From contig JAIOYP010000022.1 of assembly GCA_021741155.1 (NCBI GenBank), positions 1 through 60,313 on the forward strand: a stretch of DNA of 60,313 nt, in the 5' to 3' direction. The notes beneath the pieces are model-generated. The model had not been told where the DNA came from. It saw nothing but the letters and a program-made list of their open reading frames with translations, and did not search any database. Position numbers and translations under genes: made by a program. This document shows, piece by piece, positions 36,830 to 46,372 of the stretch (its first letter is position 1; each line of letters starts with the position of its first letter). This DNA is from Flavobacteriales bacterium. Lineage in GTDB: Bacteria > Bacteroidota > Bacteroidia > UBA10329.

Positions 36830-37276
36830 TTACTCCCCAAACTTCAGCAAGCTGAAAGAACCGCGGGCAATGGCCACAGTTCCTTTACTTTCCTGATAAA
36901 GTTTAACATCTACTTTGATGATACGTTTGCCAACTTTCAATAACTCGGCTTCTGCATACAGGTCTTCCTTCACAGCACCACTCAGATAGTCAATTCGAAT
37001 ATCGATGGTATTGAGTTTGTCTCTAGCATCGGATAGGGCAGTGGAAGCGGCAATTCCTGCCGCAGAATCGGCAATGCTGGCAATGATGCCGCCATGCCAC
37101 AATCCCTGAATGAAATCACCAATAAAATCTTCCTTGAATGGAACATGAATTTTGGCGAAGCCATTTTTAAGTTCAATTATCTCAAACCCAAAGATTCTAT
37201 TGGCAGGCATGTGCTGCTCAATGGCCATCTTGATGATGTCCCATTTCTGCTGCTCATTCTCGTAAGTGAGGCTCAT
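36830..37276 (-). CDS. PaaI-like hotdog thioesterase
   Basis: The start at 37276 is chosen because it shares one base with the RND pump stop (TGATG), giving 148 residues (MSLTYENEQQKWDIIK). The in-frame upstream start at 37405 would overlap the pump gene by ~130 bases. The hotdog core is visible in GDFIQGLWHGGIIASIADSAAG, the PaaI/YdiI-type active-site helix. The fold hydrolyses acyl-CoA thioesters. It is translationally coupled to the pump, a frequent but unexplained arrangement. Confidence 0.85.
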   Translation of the reverse strand: MSLTYENEQQKWDIIKMAIEQHMPANRIFGFEIIELKNGFAKIHVPFKEDFIGDFIQGLWHGGIIASIADSAAGIAASTALSDARDKLNTIDIRIDYLSGAVKEDLYAEAELLKVGKRIIKVDVKLYQESKGTVAIARGSFSLLKFGE

Positions 37277-40200
37277 CAGTCTTCTTGTCCAGGAGTTGCT
37301 GGCTTGGTAAAGTAAATCACCACGTGTTCCACTAACAAATACATTACGGGAACGAGAATCAACGTAAGGAAGGTAGCGAATGTAAGTCCGTATACAACAG
37401 TCCAAGCCATCGGTCCCCAGAATGCCACGTTATCTCCTCCGAAATAAATTTGCGGATCCAACTCGCTCAATAGTGTATAGAAGTTGATGTTCATACCTGT
37501 AGCGAGTGGAAGTAGCCCCAAAACCGTGGTAATGGCCGTAAGTAATACAGGACGAAGTCGTGTTTTTCCACTTTCAACGATACACTCTACAGCTTCATTC
37601 AATGGAAGTACGCTTCCTTCTGGCATTCCCAATTCATCCCGCCTTCTAGCACGTGTTAGGTCGATGTAATCGATGAGTACGATGGCATTGTTCACTACAA
37701 TTCCAGCCAGAGAAACGATTCCGATACCAGTCATGATAACTGAAATGGTATCGCCAAATGCAATGATTCCTAAGAAAACACCGATGGTACTGAACGCAAC
37801 AGAACCGACAATAATTATTGGCTTAATGCCCGAGTTGAACTGCGAAACAAGGATTAGGAAGATTAATGCAATAGCAATCAGGAACGCTTTGCCTAAGAAA
37901 GCAGAAGCTTTTTCCTGCTCTTCGCTCTCGCCAGTAAAACGTAGCGAATAGCCGTCTGGCATCTGATATTCTCCAAATTCCTCTTGAATCTGCGCATTAA
38001 TGTTGGTGGCGTTGTATCCTTCAATCACATTGCTCCAAATGGTAATTGTTCTATCCTGATCTCTACGCTTTACTGCACCATATGAACTGGTGAATGAAAT
38101 ATCTGCAACAGCAGATATTGGCACCTGCTTTATTTTGCCTGTGGTCATATCACGGAACGTGATGCGCTGATTGAGCAGCGAGCTTACATCATATCGGTAA
38201 TCATCTTTTAATTTGAGCATGATTGGGTATTCATCCTCGCCTTCTTTGTATTTGCTGATTTCTTTTCCGAATAAGGCAGTTCTCAATGTACCACCAATTT
38301 GAGCGGTACTTAAACCAAACATTCGGGCGCGTGCTCTATCCACGTTCACCAAAATTTCGGGCTTGCCAGTTTCAAGGTCAATTTTCAAGCCTTCAACACC
38401 TGGTATGTTTCTAGCGGTAATCTCAGCTTTCAACTTTTCAGCAGTTGCAATAAGCGTCTCAAATTCTTCACCGCTTACTTCAATATTGATTGGTTTTCCA
38501 GCGGGAGGTCCTTCTCTGTTCTTTTGAACATTCATGATGATTCCTGGACGTTTAGTGAGATTTTCGCTCAACGCTTTCATCACCTCAGAAGTTGAAATAC
38601 CTTCTCGCTCTTCAAATTCTTTGAATGAGATAGTAATCTTGGCCTTGTTTGGAGTTTCTCCAGCAGAAGGTCCATCTCTTGGATCTGTAGAACCAGAACC
38701 TATGTTGGTCACAACCGAGTTTACGCAAACACGATACGGTTCAATAATCTCTTGAACCTCTTTTTCAACACCAAGAATTGTTGTGTTGGTCTTTTCAATG
38801 TCGGTTCCTGAGGCTGCTTCTAAAAAGATGTTGATGTATTTTGGGTCGTTGGCAGGAAAGAATTCAACGTCTGGACTTACAACTACTACCAGTGCAATGG
38901 ATGCAAATAATAACACTATGGTGGATAACAGGAACGCAATCGGTTTCCAAGTAGTGAGTGAAAAACGGAGTGTTTTGACATAAATGTTTTCCAACCAGAC
39001 CAAGAATTTGCCTTGAAACCAAAACGAAACAGGTCGGAGTACATAGGCATTGAGAACAGTAAATACCGCCAAAGTGGCGAAAATGGTTCCCATACTAAAC
39101 ATATCGCTCACGTAGAATGCAACGCTCAACACGACTTCAATTCCCACAGTAATTAATAGCGACTTCAAGTTAACGCGCTTCTTTTCTTCATGCTTCATGA
39201 AAAGAGCAGCCAACACTGGATTTACAACCAATCCCACAAAAAGTGAAGACCCAAGAACTACAATCAACGTGATTGGAAGAAACTTCATGAATTCGCCCAT
39301 GATGCTGTCCCAAAATAGGAGAGGAGCGAAGGCGGCCAAGGTGGTTGCAGTTGATGAAATGATAGGAATTGCGATTTCGCCAACTCCGTATTTGGCCGCA
39401 TCCGTTTTGGACATGCCTTCTGAGTACAGTCGGTAGATGTTTTCGATGGTCACAATGCCGTTATCCACCAACATTCCTAAGGCTAGGATTAGGGCGAAAA
39501 GTACCATCATGTTGATGGTGATACCCATAGAACCGAGTATCATGAAACTCATGAGCATAGAAAGCGGAATGGCGATTCCTACGAAGAGTGCATTTCGCAA
39601 TCCGAGGAAGAAAAGCAGTACGATTACTACCAGAATTACTCCTGAATAAATGCTGTTTTCTAAGTTTAAAAGTTGCCCACGCACCTGATTACTCTGGTCG
39701 TTGGTAATCGTGATTTTTAAATCCGAAGGGAAGCGGTTCTCTTTTGCTTCTTTCAAAATGGCAGCCACTTGGTCAGTAGCGTTCAAGAGGTTTTCGCCCG
39801 ATTTCTTTACAATATCCAACGATACCACTGGATTACCATCCAATCGTGCATAGCTGGTTCTTTCTTTGTAGCTATCTTCTACCGTAGCAATATCTCGTAG
39901 GTAAATGATGTTGCCGAATTCAGCCTTCACGATTGTGTTGGCAATTTGATCCATGCTGGTGTATTCGCCAGAAACACGAATGGTTCTACGCGTCTTATCC
40001 ATGAGGATATCACCGCCAGAAATACTCATGTTCTCATAGCCGATGGCGCTTTCGATGTCGCTGAAGCTCACTTGCACCAGCTCCATTTTATTCACATCCA
40101 CGTTGATGTTAATCTCTCGATCCAATGCACCTCGCAGATTAACAGCAGAAATCTCCGGAATCACTTCCATCTTTTCCTGAAGCATTTCTGCATAATCCTT

Positions 40201-40701
40201 CAGGTCGTCCACGCTGTAATCTCCCGAAAGGTTGATGTTCATTACGGGCATTTCTGACATGTTCACGTCCATAACCATCGGCTCCATATCAAGGTCTGAT
40301 GGAAGGTCGCTTTTTGCCTTATCTACAGCATCTTTCACATCCGAAAGGGCTTCTTCAACAGGCACATCGGTGTTAAATTCTACAATGATGATGGAGTTGT
40401 CCTGAACTGATGTTGAGGTCATCTCATTGATGCCTTTCAGTGGCTTAATCTGCTTCTCAAGCTGACGTGTAATCAGGTTTTCAATATCCACTGGAGAGTT
40501 ACCAGGATAAACCGTACGCACATAAATCTGCGGCATAACCACCTCAGGAAACAATTCCTTTGGCATAGTAGAGTAGGCGAGAATACCGCCACAAACGATA
40601 AGGAATGTGAGGATAAGTACACTGGTGCTATTTCGGAGCGAGCCTGATGAAAGCCCAAACTCCATCATTACGCCTTTTTTGTCTTGTGTTTCGTTGCTCA
40701 T
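37276..40701 (-). CDS. RND-type efflux pump inner-membrane subunit (AcrB/MMPL family)
   Basis: The protein has 1141 residues with the 12-TM, two-large-loop layout. Recognisable stretches are LFPEVVMPQIYVRTVYPGNSP, the TM4 region ALILALGMLVDNGIVTIENI with its conserved proton-relay Asp, FTGESEEQEK and GIVSLAGIVVNNAIVLIDYI. It is about 100 residues longer than E. coli AcrB, mainly in an extra TM segment near residue 510-560 (MKHEEKKRVNLKSLLITVGI onward). The adaptor (40794) and TolC (41955) genes precede it in the same operon. The drug or lipid substrate cannot be deduced. Confidence 0.93.
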   Translation of the reverse strand: MSNETQDKKGVMMEFGLSSGSLRNSTSVLILTFLIVCGGILAYSTMPKELFPEVVMPQIYVRTVYPGNSPVDIENLITRQLEKQIKPLKGINEMTSTSVQDNSIIIVEFNTDVPVEEALSDVKDAVDKAKSDLPSDLDMEPMVMDVNMSEMPVMNINLSGDYSVDDLKDYAEMLQEKMEVIPEISAVNLRGALDREININVDVNKMELVQVSFSDIESAIGYENMSISGGDILMDKTRRTIRVSGEYTSMDQIANTIVKAEFGNIIYLRDIATVEDSYKERTSYARLDGNPVVSLDIVKKSGENLLNATDQVAAILKEAKENRFPSDLKITITNDQSNQVRGQLLNLENSIYSGVILVVIVLLFFLGLRNALFVGIAIPLSMLMSFMILGSMGITINMMVLFALILALGMLVDNGIVTIENIYRLYSEGMSKTDAAKYGVGEIAIPIISSTATTLAAFAPLLFWDSIMGEFMKFLPITLIVVLGSSLFVGLVVNPVLAALFMKHEEKKRVNLKSLLITVGIEVVLSVAFYVSDMFSMGTIFATLAVFTVLNAYVLRPVSFWFQGKFLVWLENIYVKTLRFSLTTWKPIAFLLSTIVLLFASIALVVVVSPDVEFFPANDPKYINIFLEAASGTDIEKTNTTILGVEKEVQEIIEPYRVCVNSVVTNIGSGSTDPRDGPSAGETPNKAKITISFKEFEEREGISTSEVMKALSENLTKRPGIIMNVQKNREGPPAGKPINIEVSGEEFETLIATAEKLKAEITARNIPGVEGLKIDLETGKPEILVNVDRARARMFGLSTAQIGGTLRTALFGKEISKYKEGEDEYPIMLKLKDDYRYDVSSLLNQRITFRDMTTGKIKQVPISAVADISFTSSYGAVKRRDQDRTITIWSNVIEGYNATNINAQIQEEFGEYQMPDGYSLRFTGESEEQEKASAFLGKAFLIAIALIFLILVSQFNSGIKPIIIVGSVAFSTIGVFLGIIAFGDTISVIMTGIGIVSLAGIVVNNAIVLIDYIDLTRARRRDELGMPEGSVLPLNEAVECIVESGKTRLRPVLLTAITTVLGLLPLATGMNINFYTLLSELDPQIYFGGDNVAFWGPMAWTVVYGLTFATFLTLILVPVMYLLVEHVVIYFTKPATPGQED

Positions 40702-40793
40702 ATTAAATTAGTTGCAAGTGGTGAGTACAAGTTTCAGATTGGATTCAAGCATTATAGCTTGCAACTCGAAACGCAATACTCGAAACTGTTTCG

Positions 40794-41930
40794 TTATCCT
40801 TGAATGTGAACGAGGTCTCCGTTGGCCACTTCATTGTAGCCTTCAACTACTACGCGATCTCCGCTCAATAGGCCTTCAACCACACGTGTTTGTCCACCGC
40901 TTGTACGGCCAGTGGTCACATATTTCTTTATTGCCTTCGATTTACCTTCCACTTCGTTTATGACGAACAAAAACGCGCCTTTGGCATCTTTTCCAATGGC
41001 AATGGCTGGAACAACCAATGCTTCTTTCATCTCAAAATCTTTGATTTTCAATGTGGCGATTCCATTAGGCTTTAGTGCGCCATTTGCATTCGGAACACGA
41101 ACCTCAACGCTGAATGTTCTGTTTGATGGATTGATGATGTTGCTCACTTGTCGAATGCGAGCCTTGGTGCTAACGCCAAATGATGGAAAGTCCACATCAA
41201 CCTCAGCATTTTCCTTTACAGCCTGAACGTAATTTTCAGAAACATCAGCTTTCACCTTCATTTCGCTCATGTTTACTAGTGTTAGCATTGGTTGGCCAGG
41301 TGCTGCCAATTCGCCTGTCTTCTGATAAATTCTGTCAACAACGCCAGCAAACGGAGCTTTTACTGTGCTCATGGCCATTTGTGCTGAAAGCGTACCACGC
41401 TTTTTCTGAAGACTTTCTAAGCGATTTTTTGCTTCTAGATATTGAATCTCCGAACCAATCTTTTGTTCCCAAAGACGCGCTTGGCGATCATAAACAGTTT
41501 GTGCCAATTCAATACCATTATCAATTTCTTGCATGCTGGTTTGAAACACGCTCACGTTCAAGGTTGCAAGCACGGTTCCTGCCGCCACTTTATCCCCTTC
41601 TTTTACAAGAATCTGCTTTATCTGTCCGCCTTGCTCTGGGCTAATGTTGGCTTGCTCAACTGCTTCCAAACTTCCGTTCACCTCAAAATAATGTTCAAAA
41701 TCCTCTGGAGCAACTTTTTTTACTTCCACCAAAATTCCCAACTCTTTATTTTGGCCAAGGGTTGAATCTTGTGCAAGAAGTGCTTCTTCCATCTTGTTCA
41801 CCTCGTTCTGAAGCTTTGCCAATTCTACTTTTTTGGCATCAAGTGCAGCTTTTCTCTCTTCAAGTGTTGCTTCTCCGCCACACGAAACGAGTGCAAGTAG
41901 GACGGCTGCGATAAAAATATTTGTTCTCAT
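40794..41930 (-). CDS. Efflux periplasmic adaptor lipoprotein (RND membrane-fusion family)
   Basis: The protein has 378 residues. The lipobox LLALVSC puts the lipidated cysteine at 17. A coiled-coil stretch (25-55) is followed by the biotinyl/lipoyl-like half (NGSLEAVEQANISPEQGGQI) and hairpin (about 125-185), then beta-barrel and membrane-proximal domains (VDFPSFGVSTKARIRQVSNI; AIGKDAKGAFLFVI). It lies between tolC and the pump gene in the operon tetR-tolC-adaptor-pump. Confidence 0.92.
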   Translation of the reverse strand: MRTNIFIAAVLLALVSCGGEATLEERKAALDAKKVELAKLQNEVNKMEEALLAQDSTLGQNKELGILVEVKKVAPEDFEHYFEVNGSLEAVEQANISPEQGGQIKQILVKEGDKVAAGTVLATLNVSVFQTSMQEIDNGIELAQTVYDRQARLWEQKIGSEIQYLEAKNRLESLQKKRGTLSAQMAMSTVKAPFAGVVDRIYQKTGELAAPGQPMLTLVNMSEMKVKADVSENYVQAVKENAEVDVDFPSFGVSTKARIRQVSNIINPSNRTFSVEVRVPNANGALKPNGIATLKIKDFEMKEALVVPAIAIGKDAKGAFLFVINEVEGKSKAIKKYVTTGRTSGGQTRVVEGLLSGDRVVVEGYNEVANGDLVHIQG

Positions 41931-41954
41931 AGTTTGGATAGTAAAGCGTTTCTA

Positions 41955-43301
41955 TTAGTTGTTTTCGAGTACGATTTTCATCTGTAGTTTGGCATTCATG
42001 GCTGCGAATAACGTATTGATGTATTCGCCCTGAGCTTGTAAAAGTTGGTTCTCAGCTGTGGTCAATTCCATACTGGTAGAAAGACCTTCGTTGTATTTGG
42101 TGAGTGTTTTTCCGTTAATGCGTGTTGCTAGTTCAATATTCTCTTGACTAGTGGCCAGCTGTTCTAGTGCAGAAGCGAAATCGCCCTTAGCGGTAATTGC
42201 CTGCAGCTTTAAAGCTTGTTCTGTATCTGCCAGTTTATTCTTGATTTTTTGCTGTTGCAATTTGGCCTTGTTGATACTGGCCAATGCACCAAGGTTGTCC
42301 CAGATTGGAACAGATAGTTTTACACCCCACAACGTTTGTGGATACCACGATTTACTGGAGTCAAAAAAGTTGAATTTATCTCTAAAAGCCTGTTGCTTGT
42401 AATCAAAAAAGGTACTCAGCCTTGGTAAATACTTGGCCTTTTCCAACTTTACCAAATAGCCATGCATTACGATGTCCTGTTTAACGAGGTCGTACGCTAG
42501 GTTTGCATTCAAATCAAGCTCGGTTGCCATCAGTTCTTCGTTGGATTGCAAAGTCCAAAGCGTTTCAAGATCATCAGACAGATTGATTTTAGTATCAATT
42601 GGCATACCCATCTTGTATTTGAGAAGGTTGAGGGTGGCCTGATGTTGACGATCTGCCTGTTTTTCCCGATTCTTCATTTGATTCATCAAAAGGTCTAACT
42701 GCTCAACATTCATCTCTTCCGTAAATCCTTCTTTATATAAGGCTCGGGTTTGCTCAAGGGTCTTTTCCATATTGGAAATGTTCTCATTCAATAAACGAAC
42801 ATTTTCTTTGGCAATTTGCGATGTGTAGTAAGCTTCTCCAACAATGGTTTTGACTTCATTTTTGGTCATTTTCTGCATATCTCTCGATAGCTTCTGAAAA
42901 CCTTTGGCCCCCTTTATACCAATGATGTATGAACCATCAAAGAGCAGAAGCGAAGCTGTAGCACCCGCATCCATTGTGTAAGGTTGCCCAAATTTTAGTT
43001 CGGCCAATTGTCCAGGAGGTGCAGTTGGATTGAAAGCAGAAGCATCAAAGACAGAAGTAGGAAGTTGTAGGAAGTTGTTGAAGTTTACAGCTCCGTTTAT
43101 TTGAGGAAGACCTTTGGCTGCCTGAATCCAGACATCTTTGTCTGCCTGCTGAACATCAATTTCTGCAGTTTTCGACTTTTGGCTGTTATCCCAAGCGTAT
43201 TTTACAGCATCTTCTACGCTGAGTTCCATCATGTTTGCGTCCTGCGCCAAAGCAGAAAAGGACATGAACATGCAGACGGTAAGTATGAGCAGGTTTCTCA
43301 T
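41955..43301 (-). CDS. TolC-family outer-membrane efflux protein
   Basis: The protein has 448 residues with a signal peptide (to about residue 19). Two repeated helical hairpins of the OEP family are visible, with long coiled-coil segments (about 140-215 and 345-425) and the C-terminal TTAENQLLQAQGEYINTLFAAMNAK. It starts 4 bases after the TetR stop, so regulator and efflux genes share a transcript. Confidence 0.9.
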   Translation of the reverse strand: MRNLLILTVCMFMSFSALAQDANMMELSVEDAVKYAWDNSQKSKTAEIDVQQADKDVWIQAAKGLPQINGAVNFNNFLQLPTSVFDASAFNPTAPPGQLAELKFGQPYTMDAGATASLLLFDGSYIIGIKGAKGFQKLSRDMQKMTKNEVKTIVGEAYYTSQIAKENVRLLNENISNMEKTLEQTRALYKEGFTEEMNVEQLDLLMNQMKNREKQADRQHQATLNLLKYKMGMPIDTKINLSDDLETLWTLQSNEELMATELDLNANLAYDLVKQDIVMHGYLVKLEKAKYLPRLSTFFDYKQQAFRDKFNFFDSSKSWYPQTLWGVKLSVPIWDNLGALASINKAKLQQQKIKNKLADTEQALKLQAITAKGDFASALEQLATSQENIELATRINGKTLTKYNEGLSTSMELTTAENQLLQAQGEYINTLFAAMNAKLQMKIVLENN

Positions 43302-43305
43302 TTAA

Positions 43306-43935
43306 TTAAAAAATATGATTCTGAGTATCTAATGTTTTGAACTTGTTCTTGAGGTATTCAATGCCTTTTTCGCTGGCAATTCCTCGAATGTGGTAGCGGA
43401 TTGCTTCTAGATAAACATCCTTAATTGTGAACTCGTTAGCTGGAAAAAGTTTCTGGTCAAAAAGATCCTCCATGCGACCAATGTAAAGTCGGGCTACAAT
43501 TGGAATGTTAATGTTTTCTCGATAGTAGCCTTGTTTAATTCCGTCTTCAATATTTAGGGCAATGCAATCCAGCATATTTTTCAGCTTGTATTGCTCAAAT
43601 TGAGTAAACGCTTTGGGATAGTATTTTTCGAGGTCGAACAAAATAGAAGGATGCATCTGCTTCAGAAGCCCGCTCATGCTTTGTGCAATCAGGAACATCT
43701 CATCAATGGCATTTTCGCTTTCGCTGTGCATCTGATTTAACTGCGACAGGTCTCGTTCTATGTAGCACTGAATACCACGCGTAACCAAATCAGATTTATC
43801 AGAAACTACTTGGTACAGCGTTTTTTTAGAAATCCCTAAATGACGGGCAATATCATCCATGGTAAGGCTTTTTACACCATACTGCATGAAAAGCACGATA
43901 GCCTGATCAATGATATTTTGGGTCTTTTCTTCCAA
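43306..43935 (-). CDS. TetR/AcrR-family regulator of the efflux operon
   Basis: The protein has 209 residues. The N-terminal helix-turn-helix (VKSLTMDDIARHLGISKKTLYQVVSDKSDLV, about 20-50) is typical TetR. The C-terminal ligand domain has no recognisable specificity. As the first gene of the operon it probably represses itself and the pump genes. I found no clear palindromic operator in the bases upstream, which consist mostly of repeats. Confidence 0.9.
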   Translation of the reverse strand: MEEKTQNIIDQAIVLFMQYGVKSLTMDDIARHLGISKKTLYQVVSDKSDLVTRGIQCYIERDLSQLNQMHSESENAIDEMFLIAQSMSGLLKQMHPSILFDLEKYYPKAFTQFEQYKLKNMLDCIALNIEDGIKQGYYRENINIPIVARLYIGRMEDLFDQKLFPANEFTIKDVYLEAIRYHIRGIASEKGIEYLKNKFKTLDTQNHIF

Positions 43936-44063
43936 ATCGGCCGCGAAAGTAGTACTTTAAAAACCAAGGAAACGATTATTGCGTTAAAAGTTTCCTAAGT
44001 TTTTTTTAAGGGACGAGAGACGAAGGACGAAGGGCGAGGGCTTCGGGATGGAACACGGGTTTT

Positions 44064-44489
44064 CGCTTCGCTCCGAGTTATTACACAGAGGAACGTGGAG
44101 AAAAAGGAGTTGCACAGAGGGTCGCTGCGCTCCTGATGTTTCTAGCAAAGGCGCAAAGAAGATTGACGGATGCTACGTTTGTTGCACGCAGAGAAGATGA
44201 GAAAAGGAGATTCGTTTTTTTTCGCTGTGCTTCCCTGTGTTCTCCCGAAAAAACGGGATAAATCTGTGGTTAAGCTATTCGCTTCGCTCCGAGTTATTAC
44301 ACAGAGGAACGTGGAGAAAAAGGAGTTGCACAGAGGGTCGCTGCGCTCCTGATGTTTCTAGCAAAGGCGCAAAGAAGATTAACGGATGCTACGTTTGTTG
44401 CACGCAGAGAAGATGAGAAAAGGAGTTGCACAGAGGGTCGCTGCGCTCCTGATTCTTCTAGCAAAGGCGCGAAGAAGATTGACGGATTC
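44064..44489. repeat. Dispersed repeat B: two near-identical 146-bp units plus a partial third
   Basis: Units at 44064-44209 and 44280-44425 begin CGCTTCGCTCCGAGTTATTA and differ at about one base. A shortened third copy runs to about 44,489. A further diverged copy stands at 46078-46165, on the other side of asnS. The units contain short palindromic words such as GTCGCTGCGCTCC. The whole 680-base gap before asnS holds no gene; the small frame near 44,170-44,352 lies inside the repeat. Confidence 0.85.
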
Positions 44490-44565
44490 TTTGAGAAAGG
44501 GACACGGGAAAAAAAGTGATAAGTGAGATATGAATCTGCAAGTTCAGGCTCTTGTCCTTCGTCCC

Positions 44566-44595
44566 TTGTCCCAATTACCTAACGCTCTATCTTTG
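44566..44595 (+). promoter_or_regulatory. Bacteroidota-type promoter of asnS
   Basis: The -33 element TTG (44566-44568) and the -7 element TATCTTTG (44588-44595, consensus TAnnTTTG) are 19 bases apart, the usual spacing for the Bacteroidota primary sigma factor. The asnS start lies 20 bases further on. Confidence 0.65.
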
Positions 44596-44615
44596 CGCCC
44601 TTCAAAAACAAAGCG

Positions 44616-46055
44616 ATGGAAAGCATTAAGCAATTATTGACCACAGATAAACTAGACCGCGAAGTAACGGTGAGAGGTTGGGTACGAACAAAACGAGGAA
44701 ACGCCTACGTGAATTTTGTGGCGATGAATGATGGTTCTACTGTTAATAATATCCAATGTGTATTTGATCTTGAAGCGAATTTTAAGGAAGCCGAATTGGC
44801 TACGGTTACAACAGGCGCCTGCGTGTCCATTACTGGTCAGTTGGTAGCTAGTGAAGGAAAAGGCCAATCGGTAGAAGTGAAGGCAACTTCGCTTGTGGTG
44901 CATGGCGTTGCCGATCCAGAGAAATTCCCAATGCAACCTAAGAAGCATAGCTTGGAGTTTTTGAGGGAGAATGCGCACTTGAGAATGCGAACGAACACGT
45001 TTGGGTCGGTTTTTCGTGTGAGACATGCGCTCACATTTGCCATTCATAAGTATTTCAACGATAGAGGTTTCTTCAACATTCATTCGCCAATTCTGACAGC
45101 AACAGATGGAGAAGGAGCGGGAGAGATGTTTCGTGTAACGATGCTGGACCCGAAAAATCCACCTTTAAATGAAGATGGAACGGTTGATTACGCTAAAGAT
45201 TTCTTCGGGAAACAGACCAACTTGTGCGTAACTGGTCAGTTGGAAGCGGAATTGGCCGCCATGGCGCTTTCGAAAGTCTATACGTTCGGACCAACGTTCC
45301 GTGCGGAGAATTCAAATACTTCTCGCCACTTGGCGGAATTTTGGATGATTGAACCTGAGGTAGCTTTCAACGACATCTACGCCAACATGGATTTGGCAGA
45401 AGATTTCCTGAAAGAAACCATTAAGTACGTGATGGAAACGTGCGCAGATGATTTGAAATTCTTGAGCGATCGTATTGCCGAAGAAGAAAAAAGCCTTCCG
45501 CAAGACAAACGCCAGCCAATGGAGTTGTTGGAGAAACTTCGTTTTGCAACGGACAATGATTTTGCCCGAATTACTTACACCGAAGCGGTGGATATTCTCC
45601 GCGATTCAAAACCGAACAAGAAGAAGCAATTCCAATATCCGGTTGATGAATGGGGAGTTGATTTGCAAAGCGAACACGAACGTTTTCTGGTAGAAAAGCA
45701 TTTTCAAAAGCCAGTTATCATTACGGGTTATCCTGCCAAAATCAAGGCGTTCTACATGAAACTGAATGAGGATGGAAAAACCGTTGCTGCCATGGATATC
45801 CTCTTCCCAGGTATTGGCGAAATTGTAGGTGGATCTCAGCGTGAGGAACGCTACGAAGTGCTAATGAAGAAGATTGAAGACTTCCATATTCCGCTAGAAA
45901 GCGTGTGGTGGTATATGGACACCCGCAAATTCGGAACGGTAGAGCATAGCGGTTTTGGCCTTGGCTTTGAGCGTCTGATGATGTTCATTACCGGAATGAC
46001 CAACGTGCGAGACGTTATCCCATTTCCAAGAACTCCGAATAATTGTGAGTTCTGA
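44616..46055 (+). CDS. asnS: Asparagine-tRNA ligase
   Basis: The 479-residue class II synthetase charges tRNA-Asn. The N-terminal OB-fold anticodon domain ([21 protein letters not shown]) is followed by the catalytic core with motif 2 ([22 protein letters not shown]) and motif 3 ([29 protein letters not shown]). The C-terminal ending ...PNNCEF is typical of AsnRS, and the protein has the AsnRS-type insert of about 90 residues in the core. It is a housekeeping gene flanked on both sides by repeat B. Confidence 0.96.
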   Translation: MESIKQLLTTDKLDREVTVRGWVRTKRGNAYVNFVAMNDGSTVNNIQCVFDLEANFKEAELATVTTGACVSITGQLVASEGKGQSVEVKATSLVVHGVADPEKFPMQPKKHSLEFLRENAHLRMRTNTFGSVFRVRHALTFAIHKYFNDRGFFNIHSPILTATDGEGAGEMFRVTMLDPKNPPLNEDGTVDYAKDFFGKQTNLCVTGQLEAELAAMALSKVYTFGPTFRAENSNTSRHLAEFWMIEPEVAFNDIYANMDLAEDFLKETIKYVMETCADDLKFLSDRIAEEEKSLPQDKRQPMELLEKLRFATDNDFARITYTEAVDILRDSKPNKKKQFQYPVDEWGVDLQSEHERFLVEKHFQKPVIITGYPAKIKAFYMKLNEDGKTVAAMDILFPGIGEIVGGSQREERYEVLMKKIEDFHIPLESVWWYMDTRKFGTVEHSGFGLGFERLMMFITGMTNVRDVIPFPRTPNNCEF

Positions 46056-46077
46056 TGATTGGAATGCATATTGGTCG

Positions 46078-46372
46078 CTTCGCTCCGAGTTATTACACAG
46101 AGGAACTTGGAGAAAAAGAGGTGCACAGAGGGTCGCTGCGCTCCTATTGTTTCTCGTAAAGACGCAAGGGATGCTTTGAGAAAGGGACAAGGGTGAGGGA
46201 CGAAGGACGGGGGCGGATTTATCCCGTGTTTTCGGGAATCTCCTTTGTACAACTCTTTTTTCTGCTTCTTCGTATTTGGATTGCAGCAAACGGAGCATAG
46301 CGTAGCGAAAACCCGCGTTCCATTACACAACATCCGTCAAAATCTAAAATCGTAATTCTAAATTCAAAAATA
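46078..46372. repeat. Repeat B copy and degenerate repeat debris
   Basis: GGTCGCTTCGCTCCGAGTTA onward (to about 46,165) is a diverged copy of the unit upstream of asnS. It is followed by AGGGACGAAGGACGGGG, TTTATCCCGTGTTTTCGGGA and GTCAAAATCTAAAATCGTAA. The last word recurs near 54,644. No gene is visible in this 317-base gap. Confidence 0.7.

Noticed and set aside
44170..44352. Small plus-strand frame upstream of asnS
   Set aside because: It lies wholly within repeat B units, and its sequence follows the repeat rather than a protein pattern.
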